A DNA stretch of 64,000 nucleotides from Chlorocebus sabaeus (Eukaryota; Chordata; Mammalia; Primates; Cercopithecidae): assembly GCF_047675955.1 (NCBI RefSeq), contig NC_132925.1:73537622-73601621 (forward strand), read 5' to 3'. Positions 36,440 through 48,150 of this stretch are shown here, one piece after another. Under the pieces are notes generated by a model. That model worked only from the letters and a program-made list of their open reading frames with translations. It was not told the origin of the DNA and made no database searches. Each line of letters starts with the position of its first letter. Within the stretch, counting starts at the first letter, position 1. A program made the translations under genes and the position numbers.

Positions 36440-36930
36440 TTCCCTACTGCCCATTCCTTCTCCCTGCAGTGCTCGCTGTCTCTCTGTACTAATCATTTTC
36501 ATAAAATCCAAATTTCATCTTGCCACTCTCCAGCCTATAAATCTTCCAAACTTTCCAACAGCCCCGAGGATGAAGAAAACCCTAGCACAGCCTTCCAGGC
36601 TCTGGAAATTCTGGAGCCCCTCCAGCTCCCAAAACTTGCACTATGTGCCCTTTGCTCAGTCCTTTCTTTCCACTTGGATCTTTTCCTCTAAATCATCTGA
36701 TCTTCCTCATTTCAAGGACTTCGTACAGATGCCTCCTAATCTCCAGTTCAGGTTTAGATCCTCTTGCCAAGCACTGAACACAATTTTAATTACATAGTTT
36801 TGCCTCTGACCATTTGTTCAGTACCAGTCCAATTAAACCATAAGATCTTTATCTGTTTTGTTTACTAATATGTTCCCAGCACCAGCACATATTAATGGGA
36901 GGCACTCAATGGCTCTAATAAAGGGTTACT
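36440..36930 (+). repeat. L2 LINE 3' region
   Basis: 'ctctccagcctataaatcttccaaactttccaacagcc' to 'gttcccagcaccagcacatattaatgggaggcactcaatggc' follows L2 order over nearly 500 bp. Confidence 0.7.
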
Positions 36931-37084
36931 ATCTATATTTTAGAAGGCACTAAAAAGGTACACTGAACTTTTTTAAAAAATAGCAAAAGACAGGACCAGG
37001 CAATTCCCAAAAGAAAAATATCAATGACTAACAAAAATTTGAAAATATGATTCTCCATCATTAATTATCAAATAAAAACAAAAT

Positions 37085-37835
37085 GTTTTCCCAATTAGAA
37101 AAAATTTAAAATATGAAGAATGGGTATGGGCACTGTTAATGAAAACATTACCATAATCTACTGGAGGACAATTTGGCAAAATGAACATTTTAAATTATCA
37201 AACCCTTTGACCCAGTTAACTTTATTTTTAAGCATTTCTTCCACAAAAATACTTGCACAAATATACAAGAATGTCTACTACACCATTTCTGTAATAATAA
37301 AAAAATTGGAAACAGCCTCAAAGTCCATCCACTGGGGTCTTGTTAAGTAAATTAAGTTATACACAAATAATGAATTGCTACACAGCCTTTAAAACAACAA
37401 GGTAGGCTGGGTGCAGTGGCTCATGTCTGCAGTCCTAGCTGCTGGGAGGCTGAGATGGGATGCTCACTGGGGCCCAGGAGTGTGAGGTTGCAATAAGCTA
37501 TGATCACGCCACTGCCCAGCATTCCAGCTTGCGCAACAGAGCAAGATCCTGTCTCTAATTAAAAAACAAAAAAATAGGTCAATCCATACTTATTGGCACA
37601 GAAACATACACTATATTCTTAATCAAATTAGCTATAAAACAAAACATGCTGTATAATCCCATCTTAAAAAAAGTGTAACTATTTGTATATGCACAATTAG
37701 AAATCTGGAAGCATAAACGGTAAATTGCTAGAAGTTATTGCCTCTGTGGAAAGAGATTCAGGATGAGAAATATTACTACTATCTTGTTAATCTTTTATTT
37801 GCTCAAGTTTTGTAACGAATATTACAAATATATAA
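37085..37835 (+). repeat. old L1M 3' end split by an Alu monomer
   Basis: 'ctactggaggacaatttggcaaaatg', 'ccctttgacccagttaact', 'aatacttgcacaaatatacaagaatgtctactac' are L1 ORF2 3' words. It resumes after the Alu ('gctgtataatcccatcttaaaaaaagtg'). Confidence 0.75.
37405..37571 (+). repeat. Alu monomer-type element
   Basis: 'ggctgggtgcagtggctcatgtctgcagtcctagctgctggg' to 'gagcaagatcctgtctc', shorter than full Alu. Confidence 0.75.
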
Positions 37836-38049
37836 AAGCTAAGCCATTCAAAATTAATGCTTCCCCTGGAAAAAAAAAATCTCTAATTTACTGGTTGTAC
37901 TTGATATATAAAAGCCACTCAGCAAATGGTAACTAAGAACCTCAACCCACTTACCCTAAGCTGCCTCCTCTGCAGCTTCACCCTCTATAAACCTTGGAGT
38001 TTTTAACCAATCTGACTACTCGAACATCTCAAACATGTCCTGAAACAAC

Positions 38050-38338
38050 TTCTTTGAGATGGAGTCTTGCTCTGTCACCCCAGTCCGGAGTGCAGTGGCA
38101 TGATCTCGGCTCAGTGCAACCTCTGCCTCCCAGGTTCAAGAGATTCTCCTGACTCAGCCTCTGGAGTAACTGAGACTACAGGCACACACCACCATGACTG
38201 GCTAATTTTTATATTTTTAGTAGAAGCAGAGTTTCACCCTGTTGGCCAGGCTGGTCTTGAACTCCTGACCTCAGGTGATCCACCTGCCTTGGCCTCCCAA
38301 AGTGCTGGGATTACAGGCATGAGCCACTGCACCCAGCT
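38050..38338 (-). repeat. AluS-type element
   Basis: Minus orientation, 'tttgagatggagtcttgctctgtcacc' to 'gagccactgcacccagct'; little poly-T left. Confidence 0.9.
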
Positions 38339-38403
38339 GTTTCCTCAAAAATTCTCATTCCTGTGCTTTTGCTTAGGTTTTTCCCTCAGTCTAAAATTCC
38401 TCC

Positions 38404-38704
38404 TTTTTTTTTTTTTTTTTTAGACAGAGTTTCGCGCTTGTTGTCCAAGCTGGAGTGCAATGGCACGATCTTGGCTCACCGCAACCTCCACCTCCCAGGT
38501 TCAAGCAATTCTCCTGCCTCAGCCTCCTCAGTAGCTGGGATTACAGGCATGAGTCACCACACCCGGCTAGTTTTTTCTATTTTTAGTAGAGATGCGGTTT
38601 CTCCATGTTGGTCAGGCCGGTCTCAAACTCCCAACCTCAGGTGATCTGCCCGCCTTGTCCTCCCAAAGTGTTGGGATTACAGGCATAATCCACCACGCTC
38701 GGCC
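38404..38704 (-). repeat. AluS-type element with target duplication
   Basis: Minus orientation with poly-T at the left. CTAAAATTCC is found on both sides (ending near 38401 and beginning at 38705). Confidence 0.9.
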
Positions 38705-39467
38705 TAAAATTCCCTTCTAATTCTTGTCTCCTGCCTATTGCAGCCAGCAGACCACCATCGCCTCCACCTCAATACATACACACATGCCCCTGACAAAATC
38801 CTCTTGGTTCTTAAGCTGCAACCCAAAGCCACATTCCTCATAAAGCCTTTCCCAATTTTCCAGTCAGAATTAAATGCTATGTCCTTGACTCTAGCATATA
38901 ACGTTGTTTATATTTCGCTTTTGGTACTAACCATGATGTCTGACATGAAGATCCTTCAGAGTAGAAACCAAATCAGTCAGTCACCTCTGCCTTCCTAAAT
39001 CTAACCCAGTGTCTCTTACGTAGCAGGGTTACTAAAATAGAAACGTGGGATGATGAGATAACACTTTGTAAAAAGATGAAGTGTTCAGAAGAAATCTTGC
39101 AGTCAAGCACTGCTTGGTGGTCCCTGTTCTGGTCTGCCACAGCACCTGTGACAACCAAAAGCCAGGGTTAGCTATCAGCTGCTATTCTTCCCAGCATTCC
39201 CCAGCCGCCCTGACCACTTTGTAGAATATTCAGGGGGACTTCTCCAGAAACCTCTGCTTACTATTACCTCCTAATGGAAAGAACTGTGTATGTTCAGTTT
39301 TGTTTTGTTTTTAGTGAGAGTATTCTCAAGAATACAATAATAATGGTTCCAGAATCTGACTTGATTATTCTTCCATTTCTCCAGGAATTATTTCAAATTA
39401 AGTACTGCCTAAGAACACAGCTTTGGCATCAACCAGATCTAACTTCATTTTCAACTTGGTCTTTGTA

Positions 39468-40143
39468 CTAGTCTGTTGTCACACAGCTATGAAGAAATAC
39501 CCGAGACTGGCCAGGCACGGTGGCTCAAGCCTGTAATCCCAGCACTTTGGGAGGCCAAGATGGGCGGATCACGAGGTCAGGAGATCAAGACCATCCTGGC
39601 TAACACGGTGAAACCCCGTCTCAACTAAAAAATACAAAAAACTAGCAGGGCGAGGTGGCAGGCGCCTGTAGTCCCAGCTACTCGGGAGGCTGCAGCAGGA
39701 GAATGGCGTAAACCCGGCAGGCGGAGCTTACAGTGAGCTGAGATCTGGCCACTGCACTTCAGCCTGGGCGACAGAGCCAGACTCCGTCTCAAAAAAAAAA
39801 AAAAAGAAATACCCGAGACTGGGTCATGTATAAAGAAAAGAGTGTTTAGTTGACTAACAGCTCCGCATTGCTGGGGAGACCTCAGAAAACTTACAATCAT
39901 GCCAGAAAGCAAAGGAGAAGCAGGCACCTTCTTCACAGGGCAGCAGGACATAGTGACTGAAAGAGGGGAAATGCCAGACACTTATAAAACCATCAGATCT
40001 CATGAGACTCACTCAACATCATGGGGGGAATCGTCCCATGATCCAATTACCTCCACCTTTGGTCTCGTCCTTGACACATGGGGATTATGGGGATTACAAT
40101 TCAAGATGAAATTTTGGGTGGGGACACAGCCAAACCTTATCAG
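39468..40143 (-). repeat. MST-type MaLR LTR containing a young Alu
   Basis: 'gtactagtctgttgtcacacagctatgaagaaatacc' and, after the Alu, 'gagactgggtcatgtataaagaaaagagtg' to 'gacacagccaaaccttatca': a full MSTB-like LTR in minus orientation, about 380 bp without the Alu. Confidence 0.85.
39511..39805 (+). mobile_element. AluYR-like young Alu inside MST LTR
   Basis: Near-consensus Alu with 'ctcaagcctg', 'aaaaaatacaaaaaactag' and 'gagctgagatctggccactgc'. The 17-bp duplication GAAATACCCGAGACTGG is at 39494-39510 and 39806-39822, identical. Confidence 0.92.
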
Positions 40144-40149
40144 TCTTCT

Positions 40150-41830
40150 TAGCAGAACTATTTAACTTCTCCAAGCCTGTGTTTCTTGACACATGAAACA
40201 GGGAAAAGAAAACAGGGAAAAGAGTACCTACACTTCACAGTTTTTGAGAATTAAATAAATAAGAAATAAACACAATTAGATGAACCTGTTATACGGTTAG
40301 CTAAATGCCTGGCCCTTAATCAAGTATCAATAAACAGGAACTATTATTTTTAGAATTATGTTACTATAAACATCCTTCAAAGCTTGCTGTTACCAATACT
40401 GACATGGAAATACTAAAAACCATGCAAAAGCCTAGAGTACTTTACCAAAGACTGAAGATGACATTCCTATATTCAACTCAATTGACAAATTCATATATTA
40501 AAATCTGTAAATTCAAATTTTCTCTGGCAATAATGAATTAAAAGCTCTTTTCAAATTCTGCTCTCTGGACAAGAATCCCCAGTGAACTGACTCAACAGAA
40601 ACCAAATCATGCAGTGCATGACAGGAACATTCAGCATCAACTTCAAAAACTTAAGAGAAATACTAGTGTTCAAATTGCTTTATGATTCTTGTATTCAAAC
40701 TTATATGTTAATTTTTTAAGTAAACTATAAAATTGTACCTATATGACCTCAGCTATGAAAAAGTTGCATACACACTTTTAAAGTGCTCAGTAAACAGTTA
40801 AGTTTTACCAGCAAGTGGAATTACATAATTAAGTTTTGTATAGCATCTGCCTCCTACTAGACTCTAAATCCATGAAGGTGGGGGACCATATTTTTGAGGA
40901 ATTAACTCCAAATAACAGAGCAAAGGCCAACAAATGTATCTGGTTAGGCGTGTAAAAGCTGACTTGTGGGGGTGAGGTAATTGTGGGTGAAACTTTTCTC
41001 TTTCCTTTATTTGGAATTTAATTAACGTTACTCAAATTTTGTCTGTATTACAAAAGATTTAATATTTAAAGCAACTTTCAACATGTAGTAGTAAGGTTTG
41101 GAAATGGTAACAAAAGCACATTAACAAGTCACTTACAGCTAAGTTATCAAATACTAAAACTTCCCAAGTATGTCTTTCTTAAACAGGAAGAAAAATGAGG
41201 GAAAAAAAGGTAGTCCCATCTCTGGGTACTAGAGATGCACAAAAAAATGCCTCCATCACAGCGGTGGTTCTCAACTGTGGTCCTTGCATATTGGTGGTCT
41301 CCAAGCAGTGCTTTGCATGCTCCACGGGCTGAGCAAAATTTGGAATATACTTGTGTTTAGATAATTTCTTGCTCAACACAAAAGCAAGCAAAAAGGGAAG
41401 ACTTGCTCACTCTGACATAAATGCCAAAAAGAAACAAGTCACACAAGTCCTGAGAAAGAGAAGCATAATTCTCAATTTCTTATAAATTTGGAGATAATCT
41501 TTACTTCAAAGATACCCTTTACTACAAATTGAAAACTAGGAGGCCACTATCCAGAAAAGACATGAGGCAAAACAAGAACAACAAAAAAACACAGAAAACC
41601 TCTCTTAATAGTATACCCAATACTTTATTCATATTACCTTTCTTCACTCCACCCAAGAACCCCTCCCATCATAACCCATATTGTTCCCCTCAAGTCTCCT
41701 ACTGCCTGCCAGTGGTTCTCAGCAGAAGTGTAGGTCCAGTGAGAAGACACCCAAGTATTATGAAAAAGTTCCCCAGATGACAGCCAAAAATCATCTAACT
41801 AAAAACAGGAAAAGGGGGGGAAAAAAAAAA
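40150..41830. other. intron 1 sequence without recognised features
   Basis: No confident repeat; a short hAT-like head ('cagcggtggttctcaactgtggtcc') at about 41259 is too brief to call. Confidence 0.4.
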
Positions 41831-41836
41831 AAACTG

Positions 41837-42665
41837 CAAGCAGTCCTCACTTTGCATGGTACCTACATACATGAATTTCAGTTACCATGATTTACTTAAA
41901 TAACATGAATCTCCCAACAACCCACGGCAAATTTCAGTTACCACAGCATATTAACTATGAGTAACTGGATAAAGTGTAAACGTTACCACTTGTTCAGTCT
42001 ACAAATCACAATGCAATTAACAGAAGTCACTGTATATTACTTAGTTCACGTACAGACAGCAAAGCAAATAGTTGTGTTACCTCATCTCCCAGTAATACAT
42101 GCACAGGTCATTTTATAAAAATAGATAGACAATTGATGAACAAAGATGAAAATGCAAAAACAAAATGCAAAGTGGTAACACAAAGTTAAATGAAAATCAA
42201 ACATCAATAATGTTACAGAAGAAACAGCTGGCCATGGAAATACTCACACTGCTGTCATTAATCTAGATAAGTAACTAGAAAAAATAAGTGAGAGCAAACA
42301 ACATAAATGAGGAAAGTAGTTGCAATGAAAAGGATGAAAATGTCCCAGAGTAAGTTATGCCAGCAAGTCTTCACAATAAAGGAACTCACAACATGGAAAG
42401 CACAAAAAATAAAATGTTAGAAGTTGATCCGAACTGAGAAAGCAGTATGACAACTTGCCAAGGCAGAAAAAGATGCTTCATCTGTAATACATAATGAGAA
42501 CACAAGCAAATGTTCAAACTACTATTGATAAGGTTTTGTCCAAAAAATTGTTATTAATGTTTCTAATGTTTTTAATTACAGTGTACTAAGTAAATATCAG
42601 CTTTGTAACTTTTCCCCTATATATTTACAACCAAAGCGTTTTTAATGTTTTGACAAAAATTCTTA
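41837..42665 (+). mobile_element. degenerate Tigger-type transposon remnant
   Basis: The start 'caagcagtcctcactttgcatgg' and 'catgaatttcagttaccatgattta' resemble a Tigger end. Downstream 'agtgagagcaaacaacataaatgaggaaagtag', 'gatgaaaatgtcccagag', 'aaggaactcacaacatggaaagcac' and 'gatccgaactgagaaagcagtatgacaacttgccaaggca' look like a decayed transposase gene of that family. The right end is missing. Confidence 0.5.
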
Positions 42666-42768
42666 GGGTCAGCCAGGTGTGGTGGCTCATACCTGTGAAA
42701 CCTCTCTCTACAAGAAACCTCTGCCTACAAAAAAAAAAAGTTCTAAAAATTATAACAACAACATGGGC

Positions 42769-43050
42769 TGAGCTCAGTGGCTCATGCCTGTAATCCTAGC
42801 ACTTTGAAGCCGAGCCAGGAGGATTGCTTGAGGCCAGTAGTTCAAGACCAGCTCTGGTAACATGGCAAGACCTTGTCTCTACAAAAAAAGAAACTTTTTA
42901 ATTAAAAAAATTAGCCAGGCGTGGTTGGTGCATGTCTCTAGTCCCAGCTACTCAGGAGGCTGAGGTGAGAGGATCACTTTAGCTGAGACAGCGCCACTGC
43001 ACTCCAGCCTGGGCAACAGAGCAAGACCTTGTCTCAGAAAAATAAAAAGA
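42769..43050 (+). repeat. AluJ-type element (with Alu scrap at 42670-42739)
   Basis: 'gggctgagctcagtggctcatgcc' to 'gcaacagagcaagaccttgtctc'; preceded by a short rearranged Alu head. Confidence 0.85.
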
Positions 43051-43057
43051 ACACATA

Positions 43058-43424
43058 TGAAATGGTTTGGCTCTGGGTCCCCACCCAAATCTCATCTTGA
43101 ATTGTAGCTCCCATAATTCCCACATGTTGTGGGAGGGACCTGGTGGGAGGTAACTGAATCATGGTGGCAGGTCTTTCCCATTCTGTTCTGGTGATAGCAA
43201 ATAAGTCTCACAAGAACTGATGATCTCATAAAGGGGAGTTCCCCTGCACACGCTCTCATCTGAAGCCATGTAAGACATGACTTTGCTCCTCCCTTGCCTT
43301 CTACCATGATTGTGAGGCCCCTCCACCAGCCATGTGGAACTGGAAGTCCATTAAACCTCTTCCCTTTATAAATTACCCAGTCTTGGGTATATCTTTACCA
43401 GCAGTGTGAGAACAGACTAATACA
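43058..43424 (+). repeat. 5' LTR of THE1-type element
   Basis: Begins TGAAATGGTTTGG, contains 'cccttataaag'-like sequence in its promoter region and ends ACTAATACA, followed by the start of the internal region. Confidence 0.88.
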
Positions 43425-44933
43425 GTAAACTGGTACCCAGACTAGGATGCTACTATAAAGATATCTGAAAATGTGGGAGCGACTTTGGAATGGGTAACAG
43501 GCAGGGTCTGGGACAGTTTGGAGGGCTCAGAAGACAGGAAGATGTGGGAAAGTTTGGAACTTCCTAGAAAATTGAATGGCTTTGACCAAAATGCTGATAG
43601 AGATATGGACAATAAAATCCAGGCTAAGGTAGGCTCAGATGGAGATGAGGAACTTGTTGGTAACTGCAGTAAAGGTCACTCTTGCTATGCAAAGAGACTG
43701 GCAGCATTTTGCCCCACCCTAGAGATCTGTGAAACTTTGAACTTGAGAGAGATGATTTAGGGTATCTGACAGAAGAAATTTCTAAGTCGCAAAGCATCCT
43801 AGAGGTGACAGAGCATAAAAGTTTGGAAAATTTGCAGCCTGATGAAGTGGTAAAAAAGAAAACCCCATTTTCTGGAGAATTCTAGCTGGCTGCAGAAATT
43901 TGCATAAATAACCAGGAGCCAAAAGTTAATTGACAAGACAATGGAGAAAACATCTTCAGGGCACATCAGAGACCTTCATGGCAGCCCCTCCCATCACAGG
44001 CTCGGAGGCCTAGGAGGGGAAAAAATGGTTTCCTGGGCTGGGTCCAGGGCCCTCCTGCTGTGTGCAGCCTCAGGACTTGATGCCCTGTGTCCCAGCCATG
44101 GCTAGAAGGGGCCAAGGTAGAGCTCAGGTCATGGCTTCGAAGGATGCAAGCCCTAAGCCTTGGCAGCTTCCACATGGTATTGGTCCTGTGGGTGTGCAGA
44201 AAACAAGAACTGAAGTTTGGGAACCTCTGCCTAGATTTCAGATGATGTATGGAAACGTCAGGATGTCCAGGCAGAGGTGTGCTGCAGGGGCGGGGCTCTC
44301 CTGGAGAACCTCTACAGGGGCAGAGTGGAAGGGAAATGTGGCTGCCCCAATAGGGGAGTCCCCACCAGGGCATCACCTGGTGGAGCTGTGAGAAGAGGGC
44401 CACTGTCCTCCAGATCTCAGAATGGTAGATGCACTGACAGCTTGCACCCTGTGCCTGGAAAAGCCACAGACACTGAATGCCAGCCCATGAAAGCAGCCAG
44501 GAGGGGAGCTGTACCCTGCAAAGCCACAGGGGCAGAGCTGCCCAAAACCATGGGAACCCACCTCGTATACCAGCATGACCTGGATGTAAGACATGGAGTC
44601 AAAGGAGATCATTTCAGAGCTTTAAGATCTGACTGCCCTGTTGGATTTCAGACTTGCATGGAGCCTACAGCCCCATCATTCTAGCCAATCTCTCCCATTT
44701 GCAATGGGTGTATTTACTCAATACCTGTAACCCCACTGTATCTAGAAAGTAATAAACTTGCTTTTGATTTTACAGGCTCATAGGCAGAAGGGACTTGCCT
44801 TGTCTCAGATGAGACTTTGGACTATGGACTTTTGAGTTAATGCTAAAATGAGTTAAGACTTTGGGGACTGTTGAGAAGGCATGATTGGTTTTGAAATGTG
44901 AGGACATGAGATTCGGGAGAGACCGGGGTGGAA
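43425..44933 (+). other. THE1-type internal region
   Basis: Matches the known internal sequence of THE1: 'gggagcgactttggaatgggtaacaggcag' near 43475, 'ggcctaggaggggaaaaaatggtttcctgggc' near 44007, and 'tttgattttacaggctcataggcagaagg' near 44764. It lacks the gag-pro-pol content of autonomous ERVs, as expected. Confidence 0.88.
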
Positions 44934-45303
44934 TGATATGGTCTGGCTCTGTGTCCCCACCCAAATCTCATCTTGAATTGTAACTCTTATAATTCCCATG
45001 TGTTGTGGGAGGGATCTGGTGGGAGGTAACTGAATCACGGGGGTGGGTCTTTCCCATGCTATTCTGGTGATAGTGAATAAGTCTCACAAGAACTCATTGT
45101 TTTATAAAAGGGAGTTCCCCTGCACATGTTCTCCTGTCTGCCACCAGGTAAGATGTGACTTTGCTCTTCCTTTGCCTTCCACACAATTATGAGGCCTCCC
45201 CAGCCATGTGGAACTGTGAGTCAATTAAGACTCTTTCCTTTATAAATTATATTACCCAGTCTCGGGTATGTCTTTGTTAGCAGCACGAGAACAGACTTAC
45301 ACA
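44934..45303 (+). repeat. 3' LTR of THE1-type element
   Basis: TGATATGGTCTGGCTCTG to 'cagacttacaca'. Differs from the 5' LTR at many bases and by small indels, which reflects age. Confidence 0.88.
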
Positions 45304-45309
45304 ATGTAA

Positions 45310-45775
45310 TCCTACCACCAAAAATACTTAATGTTATTCTGGGGTATTTCAATCTGGCTTTTTTCCCCCATGAATGGAATAGGTTTTAAGATAGCTTTAA
45401 CTAGGCACAAGCAAATGTACATATATGCAATGTTTCCCTCTTAACTTTATCTCATAAGCATTTTCTATGTAATTATAGTACATTCTCTTCACAAGCACTA
45501 TTTTTTACGGCTGCAGACTAGTCCAAGAAACGGGTTTCCCATTGTTTGCCTAATTCTTCCCCTCTGTCCCATGTTTTAGTAGCTTCTGTCTTTACTGAGT
45601 TAAATGTTATTAATATAAATAGCTTTAGGTTGCTAATACTTAGCTCCAGTTGCTTTCCTAAAAGTATACACTGATCAATGTACACTTTGAGGATTTTGTT
45701 TCTGGGTAGCCCACTCTGTGCTCCAAATGAAAACTAACATCCCAGAGGCTCTCCACTTATTCAGTCCTCTTCATG
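45310..45775. other. intron 1 sequence without recognised features
   Basis: No repeat or exon recognised. Confidence 0.4.
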
Positions 45776-45779
45776 AAGC

Positions 45780-45900
45780 TTTAGGAAGGGAGCATTTCAA
45801 CATCTGCTACTTGCCAGGCTCTGCTGTGCATGTGTAATGTTATCTCATTTAATTCTTCCAATCCAAGTTTCAAGACTTCAGCGATCATCTCGGCTTTTCA
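45780..45900 (-). repeat. MIR SINE fragment
   Basis: 'tctgctacttgccaggctctgctgtgcatgtgtaatgttatctcatttaattcttcc' is the complement of a MIR. Confidence 0.6.
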
Positions 45901-46019
45901 TTCATTCAAAGTAGTACTGAGTGCTTATATAGTGCCAGGTACTGGTAACACAGTAGTAAGCAAAACCAAACTCCCTCAGGAGTGTTTACCCTGTCTCAAA
46001 GGCACTCCAAGACATTAAA

Positions 46020-46545
46020 AAGTAGCCACTCCATTTCTGTACTACTCTGATAACAAAACATTTCAATAGCTTCCATTACACTTCAGAAGAAATCCAAATT
46101 ATTTTCCCTAGCCCACAAAGCCCCACTTCAGCTGGCTTTGCCTACCCCACCCATACCATCCCCTGCCATGTTATCCTTACCCATTAGGCCTCACCACTTG
46201 AATACGCTAAGCTCTTTCCACTTGAGCCATTCCCCATGACTGAACCTCCCACTCCGATCATCAAAAATTCAAGCCCCTTCCCATCTTTTAGGTCTTAGCT
46301 GAAATGTCACCTCTTCATGACTTTCCTTGGTCACTCATCATCTAAGAGGTTCACCAATATTTCCCTACTCTGTCACATCTTCAGTTCATTTCTTTCCATA
46401 GCACTTATTCACTGCAACTGTTTTGTCGGCCTTTCTTCCCTACTTGAAATGGGGTTATCTGCCACTGTATCCACAAAGCCTACCACAATACCCAGTGGGC
46501 AGAATACATGGAAACTCAACCATGTGCTGAATGAATAAAATGTTT
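46020..46545 (+). repeat. L2 LINE 3' region
   Basis: 'ttaggtcttagctgaaatgtcacctcttcatgactttccttggtcactc' and 'gcatagcacttattcactgcaac...tgctgaatgaataaaa' follow L2 to its end. Confidence 0.8.
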
Positions 46546-46739
46546 TTCCTTTACCTGGAATGATATCTAGTTTCTTGAAACTTCCACCTCTTGATCCTAA
46601 TTTTACTCTCTATAAATACATTGGGAAAAAAGTATACTTTACTGCATGTGTATCATAGTTTAAGTATATACTAAATCCATTATTTTGTTAACTGCACCAC
46701 TCACCTGTGTTTTAGCAATTGCAAACTTTGCTGACTTGA

Positions 46740-46990
46740 GAGTATCAAGAAGCAGATAAGGGCACGACTCCCAAGCGACATCACCTGGGTTGGAATATGA
46801 GCTCCAATACTTATACACACGAAATGGATCTCACTTGTGTGATTTTGAACTAGTTATCTAACTGGTATCCCAGTTTCCTCATTTGGAAAATTAGGATAAG
46901 ACTTCAATTATTGTGAGAATTAAATGGGATAATGTATGTAAAGCATTTACCCCAGTTCCTGGTACAGGAATGTTAGCTGACAAACTACTA
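46740..46990 (+). repeat. MIR SINE, long copy
   Basis: 'cacctgggttggaatatgagctccaatac', 'gtgtgattttgaactagttatctaactggtatcccagtttcctcatttgg', 'gagaattaaatgggataatgtatgtaaagc' cover most of a MIR. Confidence 0.85.
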
Positions 46991-47040
46991 CTGCTGTCTC
47001 ACCAGCTAGACAGGAAAGCTCCTTAAAAGCGGTACCATTG

Positions 47041-47332
47041 GCCGGACGTGGTGGCTCACGCCTGTAATCCCAGCACTTTGGGAGGCCAAGGCGGATGGAT
47101 CACGAGGTCAGGAGATCGAGACCAGCCTGGCTAACACGGTGAAACCCCACCTCCACTAAAAACACAAAAAATTAGCCGGGTTTGGTGGTGGGCACCTGTA
47201 GTCCCAGCGACTCGAGAGGCTGAGGCAGGAGAATGGCCTGAACCCGGGAGGTGGAGCTTGCAGTGAGCCGAGATGGCGCCACTGCACCCCAGCCTGGGCG
47301 AAGAGTGAGACTTCGTTTCAAAAAAAAAAAGG
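47041..47332 (+). repeat. AluS/Y-type element
   Basis: 'ggccggacgtggtggctcacgcc' to a poly-A with flanking near-duplication 'gcggtaccatt' / 'gcgggtaacatt'. Confidence 0.9.
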
Positions 47333-47429
47333 CGGGTAACATTATTTTTTTATATTTCTAAGACCTACCTTATACAAGTTTCAACAAATCTAGATTTAAA
47401 GTTATCATCCTACAAGTCTGGCTAAGATA

Positions 47430-47615
47430 TCCCTACTTCCATATATTCCCCTAACACGCTGAACCTAGCCCACCTGTTATTTATCCCAACAGTCATTTTA
47501 CTATTTTGTCTCCAACACCTGACCCTTAGGAGCAGGTATATCTTGCTCACCACGCTATCCTCAACACCTGCAACACCAAAATTTGATAATTCAGTGAATA
47601 AATCACTGTGAGCCT
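47430..47615 (+). repeat. L2 LINE tail
   Basis: 'ctttattttgtctcc'-type L2 tail: 'ccttaggagcaggtatatcttgctcaccacgctatcctcaacacctgcaacacc' ending with 'attcagtgaataaatcac'. Confidence 0.55.
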
Positions 47616-47639
47616 CCATTTTCCCTATGAAAATCATTT

Positions 47640-48150
47640 TTAAAATTATTTATTGTCTGTCACTGCCCATTCCACACAATGAAAACGTAGGCAGCCAAAC
47701 TCTGTCTTGTGAACTGCTGTACCTAATATACCCTACTGGAGGCTCCAAAATATTTGGTAAAGGTGGTTTTGTTTTTGTTTTTGTTTTTTTCTGTTAAGAC
47801 ATGTTGATGCTCGTAGTTTTGTGCTACGGAATTAAATACTAAGCCTGTCTATTGACTCCGCAGCGTTACTGATGAGCTAGCTATGTGTGCTCATCAATAT
47901 TTCTCCAAAGCCTAGGCAGAAATAGCAGATTATGTATTGAATGAACAGATGGACCTGTTACTTTTTAAGACTGAAAAGAGATGCAGCAAAATAAGAAAGG
48001 CAGTATCGAATACAAGGGCTTTGAGCGACTTGAGTAAGGTTTTTGTTGTTGTGTTACAGTTCTTTAATTCCCAAAAGAGTAGTTAACAGTGTATAATAGA
48101 AGCTCTTTTTTCTTTAAGTAAATGAATGTGCAAAAGACAACGAGTCAAAT
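47640..48150. other. proximal part of intron 1 without recognised features
   Basis: A T-rich tract (about 47765-47790) and otherwise unique sequence leading into the CpG-rich promoter; nothing recognised. Confidence 0.4.

Larger units (their letters stand above)
37930..39030 (+). repeat. L2 LINE 3' region split by two Alus
   Basis: Three pieces (37930-38049, 38340-38402, 38706-39030) together follow L2 order. They include 'ctgtgcttttgcttaggtttttccctcagtctaaaattcctcc' between the Alus and 'gtctcttacgtagcagggtt' at the end. Confidence 0.65.
43058..45303 (+). mobile_element. complete THE1-type MaLR element (LTR-internal-LTR)
   Basis: Two LTRs of about 367 and 370 bp (43058-43424 and 44934-45303), both starting tga(a/t)atggt(t/c)tggctctg and ending near '(c)aca', enclose an internal region at 43425-44933 that reads as THE1-int ('gtaaactggtacccag' to 'ggaatga'). 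Total length, about 2.25 kb, is that of a full THE1. THE1/MaLR elements are non-autonomous members of the ERVL class, ancient in primates and not coding for an infectious virus. Internal frames are short and broken. Oriented opposite to SLC25A26. Confidence 0.92.

Noticed and set aside
43966..44684. Several open frames of 100-145 codons on both strands
   Set aside because: They lie in the THE1-type internal region, which does not code for protein; they overlap each other in conflicting frames.
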